42,980 nt of DNA, taken from Ilumatobacteraceae bacterium. Its GTDB lineage: Bacteria; Actinomycetota; Acidimicrobiia; Acidimicrobiales; Ilumatobacteraceae. Below the pieces are notes generated by a model. The model was given only the letters and a program-made list of their open reading frames with translations, had not been told where the DNA came from and did no database searches. Shown in pieces: positions 26,046-35,079 of this stretch (positions are counted from its first letter, which is position 1; every line of letters starts with the position of its first letter). Location of the stretch: assembly GCA_017859395.1 (NCBI GenBank), contig JAFMNE010000018.1, positions 1 to 42,980 on the forward strand, in the 5' to 3' direction. The translations under genes were made by a program, and so were the position numbers.

Positions 26046-27218
26046 ATGGCGACCGTCACGCTGGAGAACGTCAACAAGGTCTACGACAACGGCTTCCAAG
26101 CCATCTACGACCTATCGCTCGACATTGTCGACGGGGAGTTCCTCGTGCTGGTCGGTCCGTCAGGTTGTGGCAAGTCGACGGCATTGCGCATGATCGCTGG
26201 TCTCGAGGAGATCACCTCTGGTGAGATGCGTATCGGCGATCGCGTCGTCAACGACGTTGAGCCAAAAGACCGCGACATCGCGATGGTGTTCCAGAACTAC
26301 GCGCTGTACCCGCATATGAGCGTGGCGGAGAACATCGGGTTCGCGTTGAAGCTCGCCAAGGTGTCTAAGGAAGAGATCACCGAGCGGGTGAATCGCGCTG
26401 CAGAGATTCTGGAGTTGACCACCTACCTCGATCGCAAGCCCGGCCAGTTGTCGGGTGGCCAGCGTCAGCGCGTGGCGATGGGTCGCGCCATCGTGCGCCA
26501 GCCGGCCGCGTTCTTGATGGACGAACCGCTGTCGAATCTCGATGCGAAGCTGCGCGTGCAGATGCGCGCCGAGATCGCCAGCCTCCAACGTGAACTTGGT
26601 GTCACAACGTTCTACGTCACTCACGATCAGGTCGAGGCAATGACGATGGGTGACCGGGTGGCGGTGATCAAAGACGGGGTGCTGCAACAGGTCGATACCC
26701 CGCAGAACCTGTACGACAACCCGGTGAACGTGTTCGTTGCCGCCTTCATCGGCTCGCCATCGATGAACCTGTTCGATGCCACCGTGCGCATCGGTGATAA
26801 CGGAGGCTCGATCACCCTGGGACCGCACACGTTGTCGTTGTCGGCAGCCGCTATTGCTGCCCGCCCGGGTTTGCGCGCCTACGACGGCCGCCAAGTGGTC
26901 GTTGGGGTGCGCCCGGAAGACCTCGAGGATGCAACCCAGACCCCCGACGCACCCGCCGATCAGCGGTTGTCGGCGCCGGTGCGCCTCATCGAGGCGTTGG
27001 GTTCAGAGATCATGGTGCATATGTCGATCGACGCACCCACCGTTGACTCGGGTGACCCGGATGCCCCGGAAGAACTTCCCGGTGAGGGCCAGGCCAACGC
27101 GGTGGGTCGTTTCAATCCGCGCAGTGCCGTGCGCGCCGGGCAGACGGCTGAGGTGGCGGTAGCCACCGACAATTTGCATTTCTTTGATGCCGAGACCCGG
27201 CTCGCGATCCGCGACTGA
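26046..27218 (+). CDS. Sugar ABC transporter ATP-binding protein, MsiK/UgpC type
   Basis: A 390-residue CUT1-type ATPase. Walker [10 protein letters not shown] is at residues 37-45, the Q-loop is [11 protein letters not shown], the signature [17 protein letters not shown], Walker [14 protein letters not shown] and the switch His VTHDQ. A C-terminal MOBE/TOBE regulatory domain follows (VVGVRPEDL and beyond). In actinobacteria MsiK serves several sugar importers from one locus, which fits the absence of permease or binding-protein genes here. AGGGGG precedes ATG 26046; TATGCT about 60-70 bases upstream is a -10 candidate. It converges on the LLM gene with 12 bp between stops. Confidence 0.92.
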   Translation: MATVTLENVNKVYDNGFQAIYDLSLDIVDGEFLVLVGPSGCGKSTALRMIAGLEEITSGEMRIGDRVVNDVEPKDRDIAMVFQNYALYPHMSVAENIGFALKLAKVSKEEITERVNRAAEILELTTYLDRKPGQLSGGQRQRVAMGRAIVRQPAAFLMDEPLSNLDAKLRVQMRAEIASLQRELGVTTFYVTHDQVEAMTMGDRVAVIKDGVLQQVDTPQNLYDNPVNVFVAAFIGSPSMNLFDATVRIGDNGGSITLGPHTLSLSAAAIAARPGLRAYDGRQVVVGVRPEDLEDATQTPDAPADQRLSAPVRLIEALGSEIMVHMSIDAPTVDSGDPDAPEELPGEGQANAVGRFNPRSAVRAGQTAEVAVATDNLHFFDAETRLAIRD

Positions 27219-27230
27219 GCGTCGCGTGGT

Positions 27231-28322
27231 TCAAGCCGTTGCGGGGCTGTGCTGCCAGCGCGGCTTCAGCGGTGCGTGATCGATGCGGTGCAGTACGTGC
27301 TCGGTGAAGAGGTCGCATTCGGCGCGGTGGGTGTACCCCGACAGAATGAACGCGTCGACACCGACCTCGCGATAGGCCTGCAGTTTGGCCAGCACCTGGT
27401 CGGGGTCGCCGACGATGGCAGCGCCGGCACCTGAGCGAGCGCGCCCGACACCGGTCCACAGATGATCTTCGGCGTAGCCATCGTCGCTGGCTTCGTCGCG
27501 TAATTGGGCTTGGCGGGCCACGCCAACCGATGCTGCGTCGAGGGAACGGTTGCGGATGGCATCACCGGTGTCGGCATCGAGTTGAGACACCAATCGCTCG
27601 GCCGCGGCCCGCGCTTCCGCTTCGGTGTCGCGCACGATCACATGGGCGCGCAGCCCACAGAGGATGTCGCGGTTGTATCCGGCAGCTCGGTCGCGCATCT
27701 CGGTCACGGTGGAACCCACCGCCGCCACCTTGTCGGGCCAGGTGAGGAAGACGTCGGCCTCGGCAGCGGCGACATCTTTGGCGGCATCGGAGAAACCGCC
27801 GAAATAGAACGGTGGGCACCGCCCATCGATGGTGCGCGCACGTGGCGGGTCGAGTTCGAGGTGGACGAAGTCGCCGTCGATCGAAATCGACTCGCCATCG
27901 AGCAGACGTCGAAGGGTCTGCATCCATTCACGGGTGCGCTGGTAGCGCGGGCCCGAATCCAGAGCCTCCCCAGGAATGTCGGACGAGATGATGTTCACGG
28001 TGAGTCGCCCGTTGGCGAACTGGTCGATGGAGGCCAACTGGCGGGCCAACTGGGGCAGCCACATCTCGCCCATGCGCACCGCAAGCAACAAGTTGATGTT
28101 CTCGGTGTGGGTGGCAATGGCCGCGGCAAACGCGGTCGAGTCGATTCCTAGTGCGTAGCCCGACGGCAACAGCACGTTGTCGAATCCGTTGCGATCTGCC
28201 GCGGTGACGATGTCGCGGCAGTGGTCCCAACTCGACGCCAGCGCCGGGTTGGGCACGCCGAGGTATTCGTAGTCGTCATCGCACAGGGCGCTGAACCAGG
28301 AGATTTCAACAGGGGTGGTCAT
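27231..28322 (-). CDS. LLM-class flavin-dependent monooxygenase (SsuD-like)
   Basis: A 363-residue luciferase-like TIM barrel related to FMNH2-dependent alkanesulfonate monooxygenase: EISWFSALCDDDYEYLG at the start, DNVLLPSGY, LLAVRMGEMWLPQLARQLASIDQFANGRLTVNIISS, and the late AIVGDPDQVLAKLQAYREVGVDAFILSGY with HRAECDLF. The family splits sulfonates or other C-heteroatom bonds with O2. The real substrate is unknown, and no sulfonate transporter is nearby. The start ATG overlaps the aldo-keto reductase stop by ATGA, so the two are translated together. Confidence 0.85.
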   Translation of the reverse strand: MTTPVEISWFSALCDDDYEYLGVPNPALASSWDHCRDIVTAADRNGFDNVLLPSGYALGIDSTAFAAAIATHTENINLLLAVRMGEMWLPQLARQLASIDQFANGRLTVNIISSDIPGEALDSGPRYQRTREWMQTLRRLLDGESISIDGDFVHLELDPPRARTIDGRCPPFYFGGFSDAAKDVAAAEADVFLTWPDKVAAVGSTVTEMRDRAAGYNRDILCGLRAHVIVRDTEAEARAAAERLVSQLDADTGDAIRNRSLDAASVGVARQAQLRDEASDDGYAEDHLWTGVGRARSGAGAAIVGDPDQVLAKLQAYREVGVDAFILSGYTHRAECDLFTEHVLHRIDHAPLKPRWQHSPATA

Positions 28323-29218
28323 GGCAGTGGCTGTCCGTCTGATGCCTGGACGAGGGAATACACGTCACCGCGGTCGAGGGTGACACGGGTGGCCGCGAGT
28401 GACGCCGCAATGCGCTCGGGCTGTTGGGTGCCGATGATCGCCACCGGCTGCGCCGGATGGGCCAGCACGAAGGCGAGGGCAATGGTGGCGCGGTCAACGC
28501 CTTCACGTGTGGCGATCGAGTCAAGGGTCTCGATGAGTTCGCTGGGCAGACCGTCGCCGGTGGCGAGGCGTCCTCCGGCGAGGGGACTCCAGGCCAGTGG
28601 CACGATCCCATCGCGCATGCATAGGTCGAAGGTGCCGTCACGCATTGGTGTGAGATGAGCAGCCGAATATTCGGGTTGGGTGCTGACCACCGGTAGCTCG
28701 CTATGCGCGGCGAGGGCTTCGGTCTGGGCGACGGTGAAGTTCGAGACACCGATGGCACGAATCTTGCCTTCGTCGTGCAGGGCACCCAGGGTGGCGGCAA
28801 GTTCGGCGGGGTGGGTGTACATGTCGGGACGGTGGATTTGATAAAGGTCGATCGTGTCGACGCCGAGCCGACGTAGTGAATCCTCACAGGCGGCGCGAAG
28901 ACCAGCGGCCGACGAGTCGTATGGGGTGGGTGGCCGGATCCCGCCCTTGGTGGCCAACACCATGCGGTCGCGCAACGCCGGTGCGTCGGCGAGCACTTCG
29001 CCCAAGGCCGACTCGACAGTGCCGAACCCGGTGCCGTTCCAGTCGAGGCCATACACATCAGCGGTGTCGATCAGGTTCATGCCGGCGTCGAGCGCTGCTT
29101 CGACGAGAGCGCGGCGTTCCGCGAGGTCGCTGCCGGTGAATCGCCACATCCCGTAGGCGATGGGGCCGATCTCGCCGAGTCCGCCGAGTCGTCGGGGTGC
29201 TGCATTCACGAGTGTCAT
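28319..29218 (-). CDS. Aldo/keto reductase
   Basis: A 299-residue TIM-barrel oxidoreductase. The catalytic tetrad is visible: Asp and Tyr in NLIDTADVYGLD, Lys in MVLATKGG, His in LYQIHRPDMY. The cofactor-binding end is AIIGTQQPERIAASLAA. It reduces an aldehyde or ketone with NAD(P)H in the cytoplasm; the substrate is not deducible. ATG 29218 with GGAGA upstream is the start, although the frame is open to 29386. It overlaps the following LLM gene by 4 bases and is 64 bp downstream of lacI, a likely three-gene unit controlled by that repressor. Confidence 0.9.
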   Translation of the reverse strand: MTLVNAAPRRLGGLGEIGPIAYGMWRFTGSDLAERRALVEAALDAGMNLIDTADVYGLDWNGTGFGTVESALGEVLADAPALRDRMVLATKGGIRPPTPYDSSAAGLRAACEDSLRRLGVDTIDLYQIHRPDMYTHPAELAATLGALHDEGKIRAIGVSNFTVAQTEALAAHSELPVVSTQPEYSAAHLTPMRDGTFDLCMRDGIVPLAWSPLAGGRLATGDGLPSELIETLDSIATREGVDRATIALAFVLAHPAQPVAIIGTQQPERIAASLAATRVTLDRGDVYSLVQASDGQPLP

Positions 29219-29282
29219 CGGTTCTCCACGCTGTGTCGACGTGACGCGTCGGCTGGCGCGCCGACGTCCAGTCTGCCAGCGA

Positions 29283-30317
29283 TCAGGCCGAGTGCACAGG
29301 CCCGGTGGTGCCGCGCTCCACCAGACGGGTCGGCAGCACCACACGATCGACCACATGGACATCATCGTTGTGTTCGGAGTCGACACGAGCGATCAGCTGT
29401 CGGGCGGCGGATACGCCAACAGCACTGGGATCCTGCGCCACCGTGGTCAGATCAAACAGTGCAGCGAGTTCGTGGTCGTCGACACCGAGCAGGGAGATGT
29501 CACCGGGAATATCCAGCCCGGCTCGTTCCGCCGCGCGCCGCGCGCCGAAGGCCATCTCATCGCTCAGGGCGAATACGGCGGTGGGCGGGCTCGACATGGC
29601 GAGTAGGGACGTCATGGCTTCTGCGCCACCACCGACCGAGAAGTTGCCGTCAGCAAAGAGATGGGGGTCGTGGTCGATACCGGCATTGGCGAGTGCGATC
29701 CGAAAGCCGCTGGCACGTAATTCGGGCACCGCGAAACGGAACGGCTCTGTGCGTGTCGACCCGATGAGCCCGATGCGGGCGTGACCCAACTCGATCAGGT
29801 GCTGTGCCGCCATCTCGCCCACGGCGGCATCATCGATTCCCACCGTGCAGAAACCACCGGTTGCAGCGCCCACCGACACCACCTCGATTCCCGCCGTGCG
29901 GAATGCGGCGACGTTGTCGTCGGTCAGGGCGTAGTCCACCATGACCAAACCGTCGACGCGGCGCTGCAGGGTGGGGGCATCATTAGCGAGGTCGCTGAGT
30001 CTTTCGGCAGAACCGGCCGACTGGACGATGAGGTCGAATCCGGCTTCGGCACATACGGCTTCGACACCGGCGACGACCTGAGCGAAGTACCAACCGCCGA
30101 GTAGTGGCACCACGCATCCAATGGTGCGTGAACGCCCGGTGGCGAGACGCGTCGCCATCGGGTCAGCGACGTAGTGGAGATCAGACGCCACGGCGGAGAT
30201 GTGAGCGCGTGTGGACATGGCCACGTTCGGTAGGCCACGTAACGCCCGGCTCACCGTGGCAACCGACACCCCCGCAGCTGCAGCGACATCTTCGATTGTG
30301 ACGCGTGTGCGTTCCAC
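29283..30317 (-). CDS. LacI family transcriptional repressor
   Basis: A 344-residue regulator. The LacI HTH is at about residues 6-28 (VTIEDVAAAAGVSVATVSRALRG), followed by a hinge helix region and a periplasmic-binding-protein-like sensor domain (TIGCVVPLLGGWYFAQV, VFALSDEMAFGARRAAER, SLLGVDDHE). It binds a sugar or related effector. The start is GTG 30317, overlapping a CCACTGTGG palindrome that may serve autoregulation. Downstream are the aldo/keto reductase and LLM genes; the nearby MsiK-type ATPase hints at carbohydrate control, which is inference. Confidence 0.92.
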   Translation of the reverse strand: MERTRVTIEDVAAAAGVSVATVSRALRGLPNVAMSTRAHISAVASDLHYVADPMATRLATGRSRTIGCVVPLLGGWYFAQVVAGVEAVCAEAGFDLIVQSAGSAERLSDLANDAPTLQRRVDGLVMVDYALTDDNVAAFRTAGIEVVSVGAATGGFCTVGIDDAAVGEMAAQHLIELGHARIGLIGSTRTEPFRFAVPELRASGFRIALANAGIDHDPHLFADGNFSVGGGAEAMTSLLAMSSPPTAVFALSDEMAFGARRAAERAGLDIPGDISLLGVDDHELAALFDLTTVAQDPSAVGVSAARQLIARVDSEHNDDVHVVDRVVLPTRLVERGTTGPVHSA

Positions 30318-30372
30318 TGTGGTGACGGTACTCCGCAGGCGGTCAGCGCTTGGGGTTAGGCAACGGCGGGTG

Positions 30373-30786
30373 TCAGGTGCGCTTCACCCATTTGGACTCT
30401 GCGCTCACATCGGCCACATCACCGCCGGCGTCTGCCCAACCATTGAACCCAACAGTGAGGTGGGCCACGTTGGTGTAGCCGATGTCCATCAGCACCGAGG
30501 TGGCCAATGCCGATCGCTGGCCACCGGCGCAATAGAGCACGTAGCGCTGATCGAACTGGTACATATCGCGGTAGTACGGGCTGTCGGGATCGAACCAGAA
30601 TTCGAGCATCCCGCGTGGGGCCGACACCGCCGACGCAATCGCGCCCTTCTCGAGCCGTTCACGGAAATCGCGGATGTCGATCACTGTGCAGGTGCCCGCA
30701 GCGATTTCGGCCTGCAACTCGGCCACAGAGAGTTCTTCGATGCGCTCCTTGGCCTCGCGCACCATGTCGGTCACTGAACGTCGCAT
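30373..30786 (-). CDS. Rhodanese-like domain protein
   Basis: A 137-residue single-domain rhodanese. The CH2A region is VIDIRDFRERLEKGAIASAVSAPRG and the active-site loop is C86-AGGQRS. The loop follows the YVLYC strand, as in sulfurtransferases. It probably carries persulfide sulfur or acts in thiol chemistry; no partner is evident. A charged N-terminal helix (MVREAKERIEELSVAELQAEI) precedes the domain. The start is ATG 30786, divergent from the SDR gene across 136 bp containing a palindrome. It lies 55 bp before lacI on the same strand. Confidence 0.85.
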   Translation of the reverse strand: MRRSVTDMVREAKERIEELSVAELQAEIAAGTCTVIDIRDFRERLEKGAIASAVSAPRGMLEFWFDPDSPYYRDMYQFDQRYVLYCAGGQRSALATSVLMDIGYTNVAHLTVGFNGWADAGGDVADVSAESKWVKRT

Positions 30787-30885
30787 GTTCGCACCATATC
30801 CACCGCTGCGGGTTGCCTGGGAGTCGCGGTGGCAGTCGTGTGCGGTGTGTCGGGTGCCATCTCGACGAGCACGAGAGGCATCGAG

Positions 30886-30910
30886 CACCACGGTGTTCCA
30901 CACTGTGGTG
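30886..30910. promoter_or_regulatory. Inverted repeats CACCAC...GTGGTG and CCACACTGTGG before the SDR gene
   Basis: CACCAC (30886-30891) pairs with GTGGTG (30905-30910), and the 11-bp palindrome CCACACTGTGG lies inside at 30898-30908. A related CCACTGTGG sits at the lacI start (30314-30322). Possible operator sites for the same regulator; low certainty. Confidence 0.3.
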
Positions 30911-30922
30911 ATGGAGACGTTG

Positions 30923-31582
30923 ATGAGAGCACGCGCGTTGGTGGTCGGTGGAACCGGGGGCTTGGGTCAGGCCATCACTGCGCGACTGTCGGCCGATGGC
31001 GCTCAGGTGGTGACCGTGTCGCGCGACGCTGCCGAGGTACCAGGTGCCGTTGGTCATATTGTCGGTGATGTCACCGTGGCTGCCGATCGTGATCGGATGA
31101 TCGACGAGTCAGCAGCCATTCTGGGCGGCCTTGATGTGGTGATTCTGGCCTCTGGTGTGGTCGGGTTCGCACCCGCGGCCACACAGCGCAGCGATGACCT
31201 CGCGGCATTGATCGATGCTGATCTCACTGGACCGCTGGCCTTGCTTGGACTGGCCTCTGCCGCCGTGGACGATGGTGGTGCGATCGTCGTGATTACCGGC
31301 GCCATCGTCGACGGGCCGATTCCGGGTACCAGCGCCTACGCCGCGGCGAAAGCTGGTTTGTCATCGGCGGCGAAGGTGGTGGCGCGCGAGGTGCGGCCTC
31401 GGGGTATCACCGTGATCGATGCGCGTCCTCCTCATACCGAAACGGGGCTGGCATCGCGAGCCGTGTTCGGTGAGGCACCGGCATTCCGCACCGGTGCAGC
31501 ACCGGCGGCGGTAGCCGATCGGATCGTCGCTGCGGTGCTGGCTTCCGAACGGGAGTTGCCACCTTCGTCGTTCGGATCGTGA
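30923..31582 (+). CDS. Short-chain dehydrogenase/reductase (SDR)
   Basis: A 219-residue SDR with the NAD(P)-binding GGTGGLGQ at residues 9-16, ILASGVVGF in place of the NNAG strand, and the catalytic Y139-x3-K143 (SAYAAAKAG). The Ser position before it is occupied by VITGAIV, so the usual catalytic Ser may be replaced by Thr. The substrate is unknown. ATG 30923 is chosen, with GGAG upstream; ATG 30911 in the same frame is an alternative. The stop overlaps the GTG of the next gene (GTGA), so they are coupled. Confidence 0.85.
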   Translation: MRARALVVGGTGGLGQAITARLSADGAQVVTVSRDAAEVPGAVGHIVGDVTVAADRDRMIDESAAILGGLDVVILASGVVGFAPAATQRSDDLAALIDADLTGPLALLGLASAAVDDGGAIVVITGAIVDGPIPGTSAYAAAKAGLSSAAKVVAREVRPRGITVIDARPPHTETGLASRAVFGEAPAFRTGAAPAAVADRIVAAVLASERELPPSSFGS

Positions 31583-31977
31583 CCTGGCCACGCAAGATCG
31601 AATTGGCGCCCGAGGCGGCCGCGTCGATCAACCAGATTCTTGGCATCGTGATCGATGCAGCGATGGCCGGGTGGACACCTGAAGGTGATCCGCTCCTTGG
31701 GTGGAACTTTGACCTGAGCGAGGTGGTGGCGCTGGAGGCGCGCCTCAGCGAGGTGTTCACTCCCGAGCAACTCAGCTCCGGTGGTGGTGAGGCCCACGTT
31801 CTCGACCTGCATATCGAGGAGGTCGCGTTGGTGCTGCACGGCATGGCCTACACCGAGGTGATGTCTGCTGATTATCCCTGGATCGACATGGTGCGTTGGA
31901 CGTCTGATTTCGTGGCCGGCGAGTTGCGGCCGCTGTGGACCGAACAGGAATGGGCCGACTTCAGCGCCGTGGGGTGA
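31579..31977 (+). CDS. Hypothetical protein coupled to the SDR
   Basis: A 132-residue acidic protein that I do not recognise. It has no signal peptide or membrane segment. It is rich in Trp and Glu (GWTPEGDPLLGWNFDLSEV, RPLWTEQEWADF) and looks like a small alpha/beta domain. GTG 31579 overlaps the SDR stop by four bases, so the two are made together and may act together. It ends 25 bp before the convergent lipoprotein gene. Confidence 0.65.
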   Translation: MTWPRKIELAPEAAASINQILGIVIDAAMAGWTPEGDPLLGWNFDLSEVVALEARLSEVFTPEQLSSGGGEAHVLDLHIEEVALVLHGMAYTEVMSADYPWIDMVRWTSDFVAGELRPLWTEQEWADFSAVG

Positions 31978-32002
31978 GGTCGAGCACGTCGCGGTGTCGG
32001 CG

Positions 32003-33205
32003 TTAGCTCCCGGCGGCCTCGACGGCGGCGAGCGGTGATCCAGCGATGATCCCGTCGGCACCCATGTCGAACATGGCTTGGTAGAAATCCGGGTTCTCCT
32101 GGCTGGCGCCGTTCGGCCATACCCAGACGTCGTAGCCCTCGTCGTGGGCGCGAGCGGTGAGGTCGGGACTCATGACCTCGATCCCGGTGTACTCGGGTGG
32201 TACTTGGAGCACAAGATCGGACGGATGCAATTTGCCACCGGCGAGGAACCACTGGGTGAGTGCGTTGAGGCCGGGGCTGGTGGCCACGTCAGGTGCCAGA
32301 TCACGGAATGCGGCAACCACGTCGTCGTTGAATGATGTGACAATCACCGAGTCGGTGCGATCGAGTTCGTCGATCAGGCGCGCCAGTTCAGCAGCGGCTG
32401 CAATTCCGGTGGAGGGATCCGTTTCGCCGTCGGCCCCGCGCTGCACCTTGATTTCGATGTCGAGTGGGTGATCGGGGTAGGCGGTGGCGATGTCAATGAA
32501 TCGAGCCACGGCGAAGTCGTCGCGCATGAAGCCTTCTGGTGCGGTGGTGTCACCAGTGCGCACACCCCGTAGTGGGTAGGCCGATGCGTCGTCGTCGCGG
32601 CAGGGCCAGCATCCTGGTTGGTGCCACCAGGCATTGTCGAGAGCGACGATCTCGGCGTAGGTCATGTCGCGCACCGCACCAACAACGCCGGTGGTGCCCT
32701 CGGTGGTGTCGTCGTGGTGCACGATGAGCACGCCGTCGCCGGTGAGTTGCACATCCATTTCCAACATGTCCACACCGGCAAGAGCGGACATGGCGTAGGC
32801 GTATGGGGTGGAATGCGGAAGTTCTTGGTCGCCGCCCGCATGAGCGATGATCAACGGCCGTTCGATCGCCAACAGTTCGGTGATCGTGCGCGCTGCTGGT
32901 GCGGGAATGTTGGTGGGGACGGTGATGGTGAGTTCGCTGGCTGGCACCTCGGTGGTGGTTGTGGTGTCGGGCGGTGCCGTCGTGGTGGTGGCGGCCACGG
33001 TGCTGGGCACGGTGGTGGCGAGCACGGTTGTTGCCGGTGCTGAGGTGGGCTGGCTGGCATCGGCTGGGTCGTCACTCGATGCAGGGTCGTCGCTGCTGCC
33101 GCAGGCGGCGAGGAGCCCCAGCACGGCGCACGCGGCGACAGCGGAACGCGTGGTTCGCCGAGAGCGGGATGGGGGAGCGATGCGGGTGACGGATACGGCA
33201 CTCAT
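32003..33205 (-). CDS. Secreted lipoprotein with GDPD-like phosphodiesterase domain (altered active site)
   Basis: A 400-residue protein. The N-terminus has Arg residues, a hydrophobic segment and a lipobox LLAAC with C35. A Ser/Thr/Pro/Ala-rich linker (about 40-100, with runs of Thr) follows. The C-terminal TIM barrel resembles glycerophosphodiester phosphodiesterases: LEMDVQLTGDGVLIVHHDDTTEGTTG holds the metal ligands and acid-base His. However the HRG motif reads HAGG, and ENT is replaced by HST, so activity may be altered. It should work outside the cell membrane. ATG 33205 is chosen; the frame is open to 33589 but overlaps the cupin gene. It follows the cupin gene by 10 bp. Confidence 0.82.
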   Translation of the reverse strand: MSAVSVTRIAPPSRSRRTTRSAVAACAVLGLLAACGSSDDPASSDDPADASQPTSAPATTVLATTVPSTVAATTTTAPPDTTTTTEVPASELTITVPTNIPAPAARTITELLAIERPLIIAHAGGDQELPHSTPYAYAMSALAGVDMLEMDVQLTGDGVLIVHHDDTTEGTTGVVGAVRDMTYAEIVALDNAWWHQPGCWPCRDDDASAYPLRGVRTGDTTAPEGFMRDDFAVARFIDIATAYPDHPLDIEIKVQRGADGETDPSTGIAAAAELARLIDELDRTDSVIVTSFNDDVVAAFRDLAPDVATSPGLNALTQWFLAGGKLHPSDLVLQVPPEYTGIEVMSPDLTARAHDEGYDVWVWPNGASQENPDFYQAMFDMGADGIIAGSPLAAVEAAGS

Positions 33206-33215
33206 GGTGCTGGTT

Positions 33216-33788
33216 CTAGTCGATGGTGTCGCGGGGGCTGATGACCAGATGGAGCCGATCGGTGCGCAGCACCACATCGGTGTCGGTGTGGTCGCCGCCG
33301 TTGCGCACGGTGTGGGTGGGAGTGTGCACCAGCACCATGTCGCCATCGTCGATTCGCGCGAGGGTGGCATCGCGGGGCGAGCCAGGGGCGTCAGCGACGG
33401 TGTCGACCGGAATGAGGATCGGTGCGCCATCGGGCACCCGTGGCAGGAAGAACTCGAGGTGGTGATCCACATCAGGTCCGGGGTTCGCGCATCGGTGTGC
33501 CACCCCTGCAGGAATGAGTGCGAGTTCACCGGGTGTGAGCATGTGGGCCTCGCCTGAGATTTCAACAGCGACACCGCCGGCGGTGGCAAGAATCAACTGG
33601 TCGACCACGTGGTGGTGCAGGCCCGGCCCGCATCCTCCGGGTTGGGTACGAAAGGCCTTCACCGCTGCGGTGGGGTCATCGAGCACGTTCTGGATGTCGC
33701 ATCCGGGCGTGCCGAGCGGTGCCCATGCTGTGTCATCGGGTGGCGGGACGGCGGGCATCTCAGGCGTCGATTCTGCTGTAGTCGGCAT
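33216..33788 (-). CDS. Cupin domain protein
   Basis: A 190-residue protein with a single cupin barrel at about residues 45-120. Motif 1 is GPGLHHHVVDQLILATAGG with its His metal ligands, and motif 2 is PGELALIPAGVAHRC with the last His. After the barrel is an extended tail with LVHTPTHTV. It may be a dioxygenase or a sugar/metabolite-binding protein. It overlaps the FAD monooxygenase gene by 29 bases on the same strand, so the two are probably one pathway (aromatic or similar oxidation), which is inference. The start is ATG 33788. Confidence 0.82.
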   Translation of the reverse strand: MPTTAESTPEMPAVPPPDDTAWAPLGTPGCDIQNVLDDPTAAVKAFRTQPGGCGPGLHHHVVDQLILATAGGVAVEISGEAHMLTPGELALIPAGVAHRCANPGPDVDHHLEFFLPRVPDGAPILIPVDTVADAPGSPRDATLARIDDGDMVLVHTPTHTVRNGGDHTDTDVVLRTDRLHLVISPRDTID

Positions 33789-35058
33789 CGACGAGTGAAT
33801 GTCCCTGCGCGAGTGCTTCGAGCGCGAATCCGGCGGTGCGGCGATACCCCTCGGTGACCTCCAGGATCTCGTCGCGTGAAATGACGTCGTCGATGGATGC
33901 GAAACCATCGGGTGCGCGTTCGTGCACTAACTGCATGGGTGCTTCGGGTCCGAGCCCACGGTTGGCAAGCACGATGGCCCCGGTTGTGGGGCGACGCCGG
34001 GCGTCGTAGATCCCAAGGGCGGTATCGAGATCGTTGGAGTGTGCGAGTACACATCCGGTCAGCACTCGTGCGTCGAGAATTGCCTGAGATGCGCCGTTCG
34101 ACCCGATTGGGTACATCGGGTGTGCAGCGTCGCCGAGCAGGGTGACGCGGCCCTCATTCCATGTGGGCAGTGGGTCGCGATCCACCATGGGGAACACGAA
34201 CGTCTGCGGTGCCGAGGCGATGAGAGTTGGAATGTTGAGCCAGTCGAAGCACCAGTCGGTGAAGCGCGGCAGGACATCGTCGAGGTTGCCGACGCGGTTC
34301 CAGTCCTCTCGTTCGCCGAGGTCGTGGTCGACGGTTCGGTACTCGGCGATGAAATTGATCATCTGGCGTCCATCGTCGAGGTCGGCGATCGGGTAGGCCA
34401 CGAACTTCTGGTCGGTGTGGCCAGCCCACACCATGGTGCGGCCATCGAGGATTGGTGCATGAGCGACGGCGCCGCGCCACATCAGTGCGCCATTCCACAG
34501 CGGTGCACCTTCGTGGGGGTGGCGAGCACGACGCACTGCGGAGTGGATGCCATCGGCGGCCACCACGACGTCAGCACGATGCTGCACGGTCGTGTCGTCA
34601 CCTCGGCGGTGGTAGGTGACAGTGGCACCGTTGTCATCGCTCACCACGTCGACGAGGTGGTGCCCGGTGATCACCCGCTCGGGGCCCAGTCGCTGCAGGG
34701 CAGCGTCGTGCAGAATCATCTGCAGTGTGCCGCGGTGGATCGATAACTGTGGCCAGTTGTAGCCGGCAGCGCGTCCGCGGGGTTCGTCCCAGATGGACTG
34801 GCCATGGGCGGTGAAATAGGCGAGCGTGTTCGGGGTCACCGCAGACGCTTCAAGGGCATCGAGTAGGCCGAGGGCATCGAGCTCGCGCACCGCGTGTGGC
34901 AACAAGTTGATGCCGACCCCGAGGGGTTGCACCTGCTCAACGGATTCGTGCACGACGACGTCACAGCCGTGTTCGTGAAGGCTGAGCGCGGTGACGAGTC
35001 CGCCAATGCCACCTCCGACGATGTCGATGGTCGATGTGGGCAGGTCGTGAGCGGTCAT
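33760..35058 (-). CDS. FAD-dependent aromatic monooxygenase (PhzS/salicylate hydroxylase type)
   Basis: A 432-residue group A flavoprotein monooxygenase. The FAD motif GGGIGG is at residues 15-20, the DG motif is VVVAADGIHSAVRRA, and the GD motif is VTLLGDAAHPMYPIGSNGASQA. It hydroxylates an aromatic ring using NAD(P)H and O2 in the cytoplasm. PhzS-like members act on phenazines, but no phenazine genes are here, so the substrate is open. The start is ATG 35058. It heads the cupin/lipoprotein run and lies 21 bp after the Fur-family gene on the same strand, so read-through from that promoter is possible. Confidence 0.88.
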   Translation of the reverse strand: MTAHDLPTSTIDIVGGGIGGLVTALSLHEHGCDVVVHESVEQVQPLGVGINLLPHAVRELDALGLLDALEASAVTPNTLAYFTAHGQSIWDEPRGRAAGYNWPQLSIHRGTLQMILHDAALQRLGPERVITGHHLVDVVSDDNGATVTYHRRGDDTTVQHRADVVVAADGIHSAVRRARHPHEGAPLWNGALMWRGAVAHAPILDGRTMVWAGHTDQKFVAYPIADLDDGRQMINFIAEYRTVDHDLGEREDWNRVGNLDDVLPRFTDWCFDWLNIPTLIASAPQTFVFPMVDRDPLPTWNEGRVTLLGDAAHPMYPIGSNGASQAILDARVLTGCVLAHSNDLDTALGIYDARRRPTTGAIVLANRGLGPEAPMQLVHERAPDGFASIDDVISRDEILEVTEGYRRTAGFALEALAQGHSLVDADYSRIDA

Positions 35059-35079
35059 AGCTGGCTGGCGGTACTCGGG

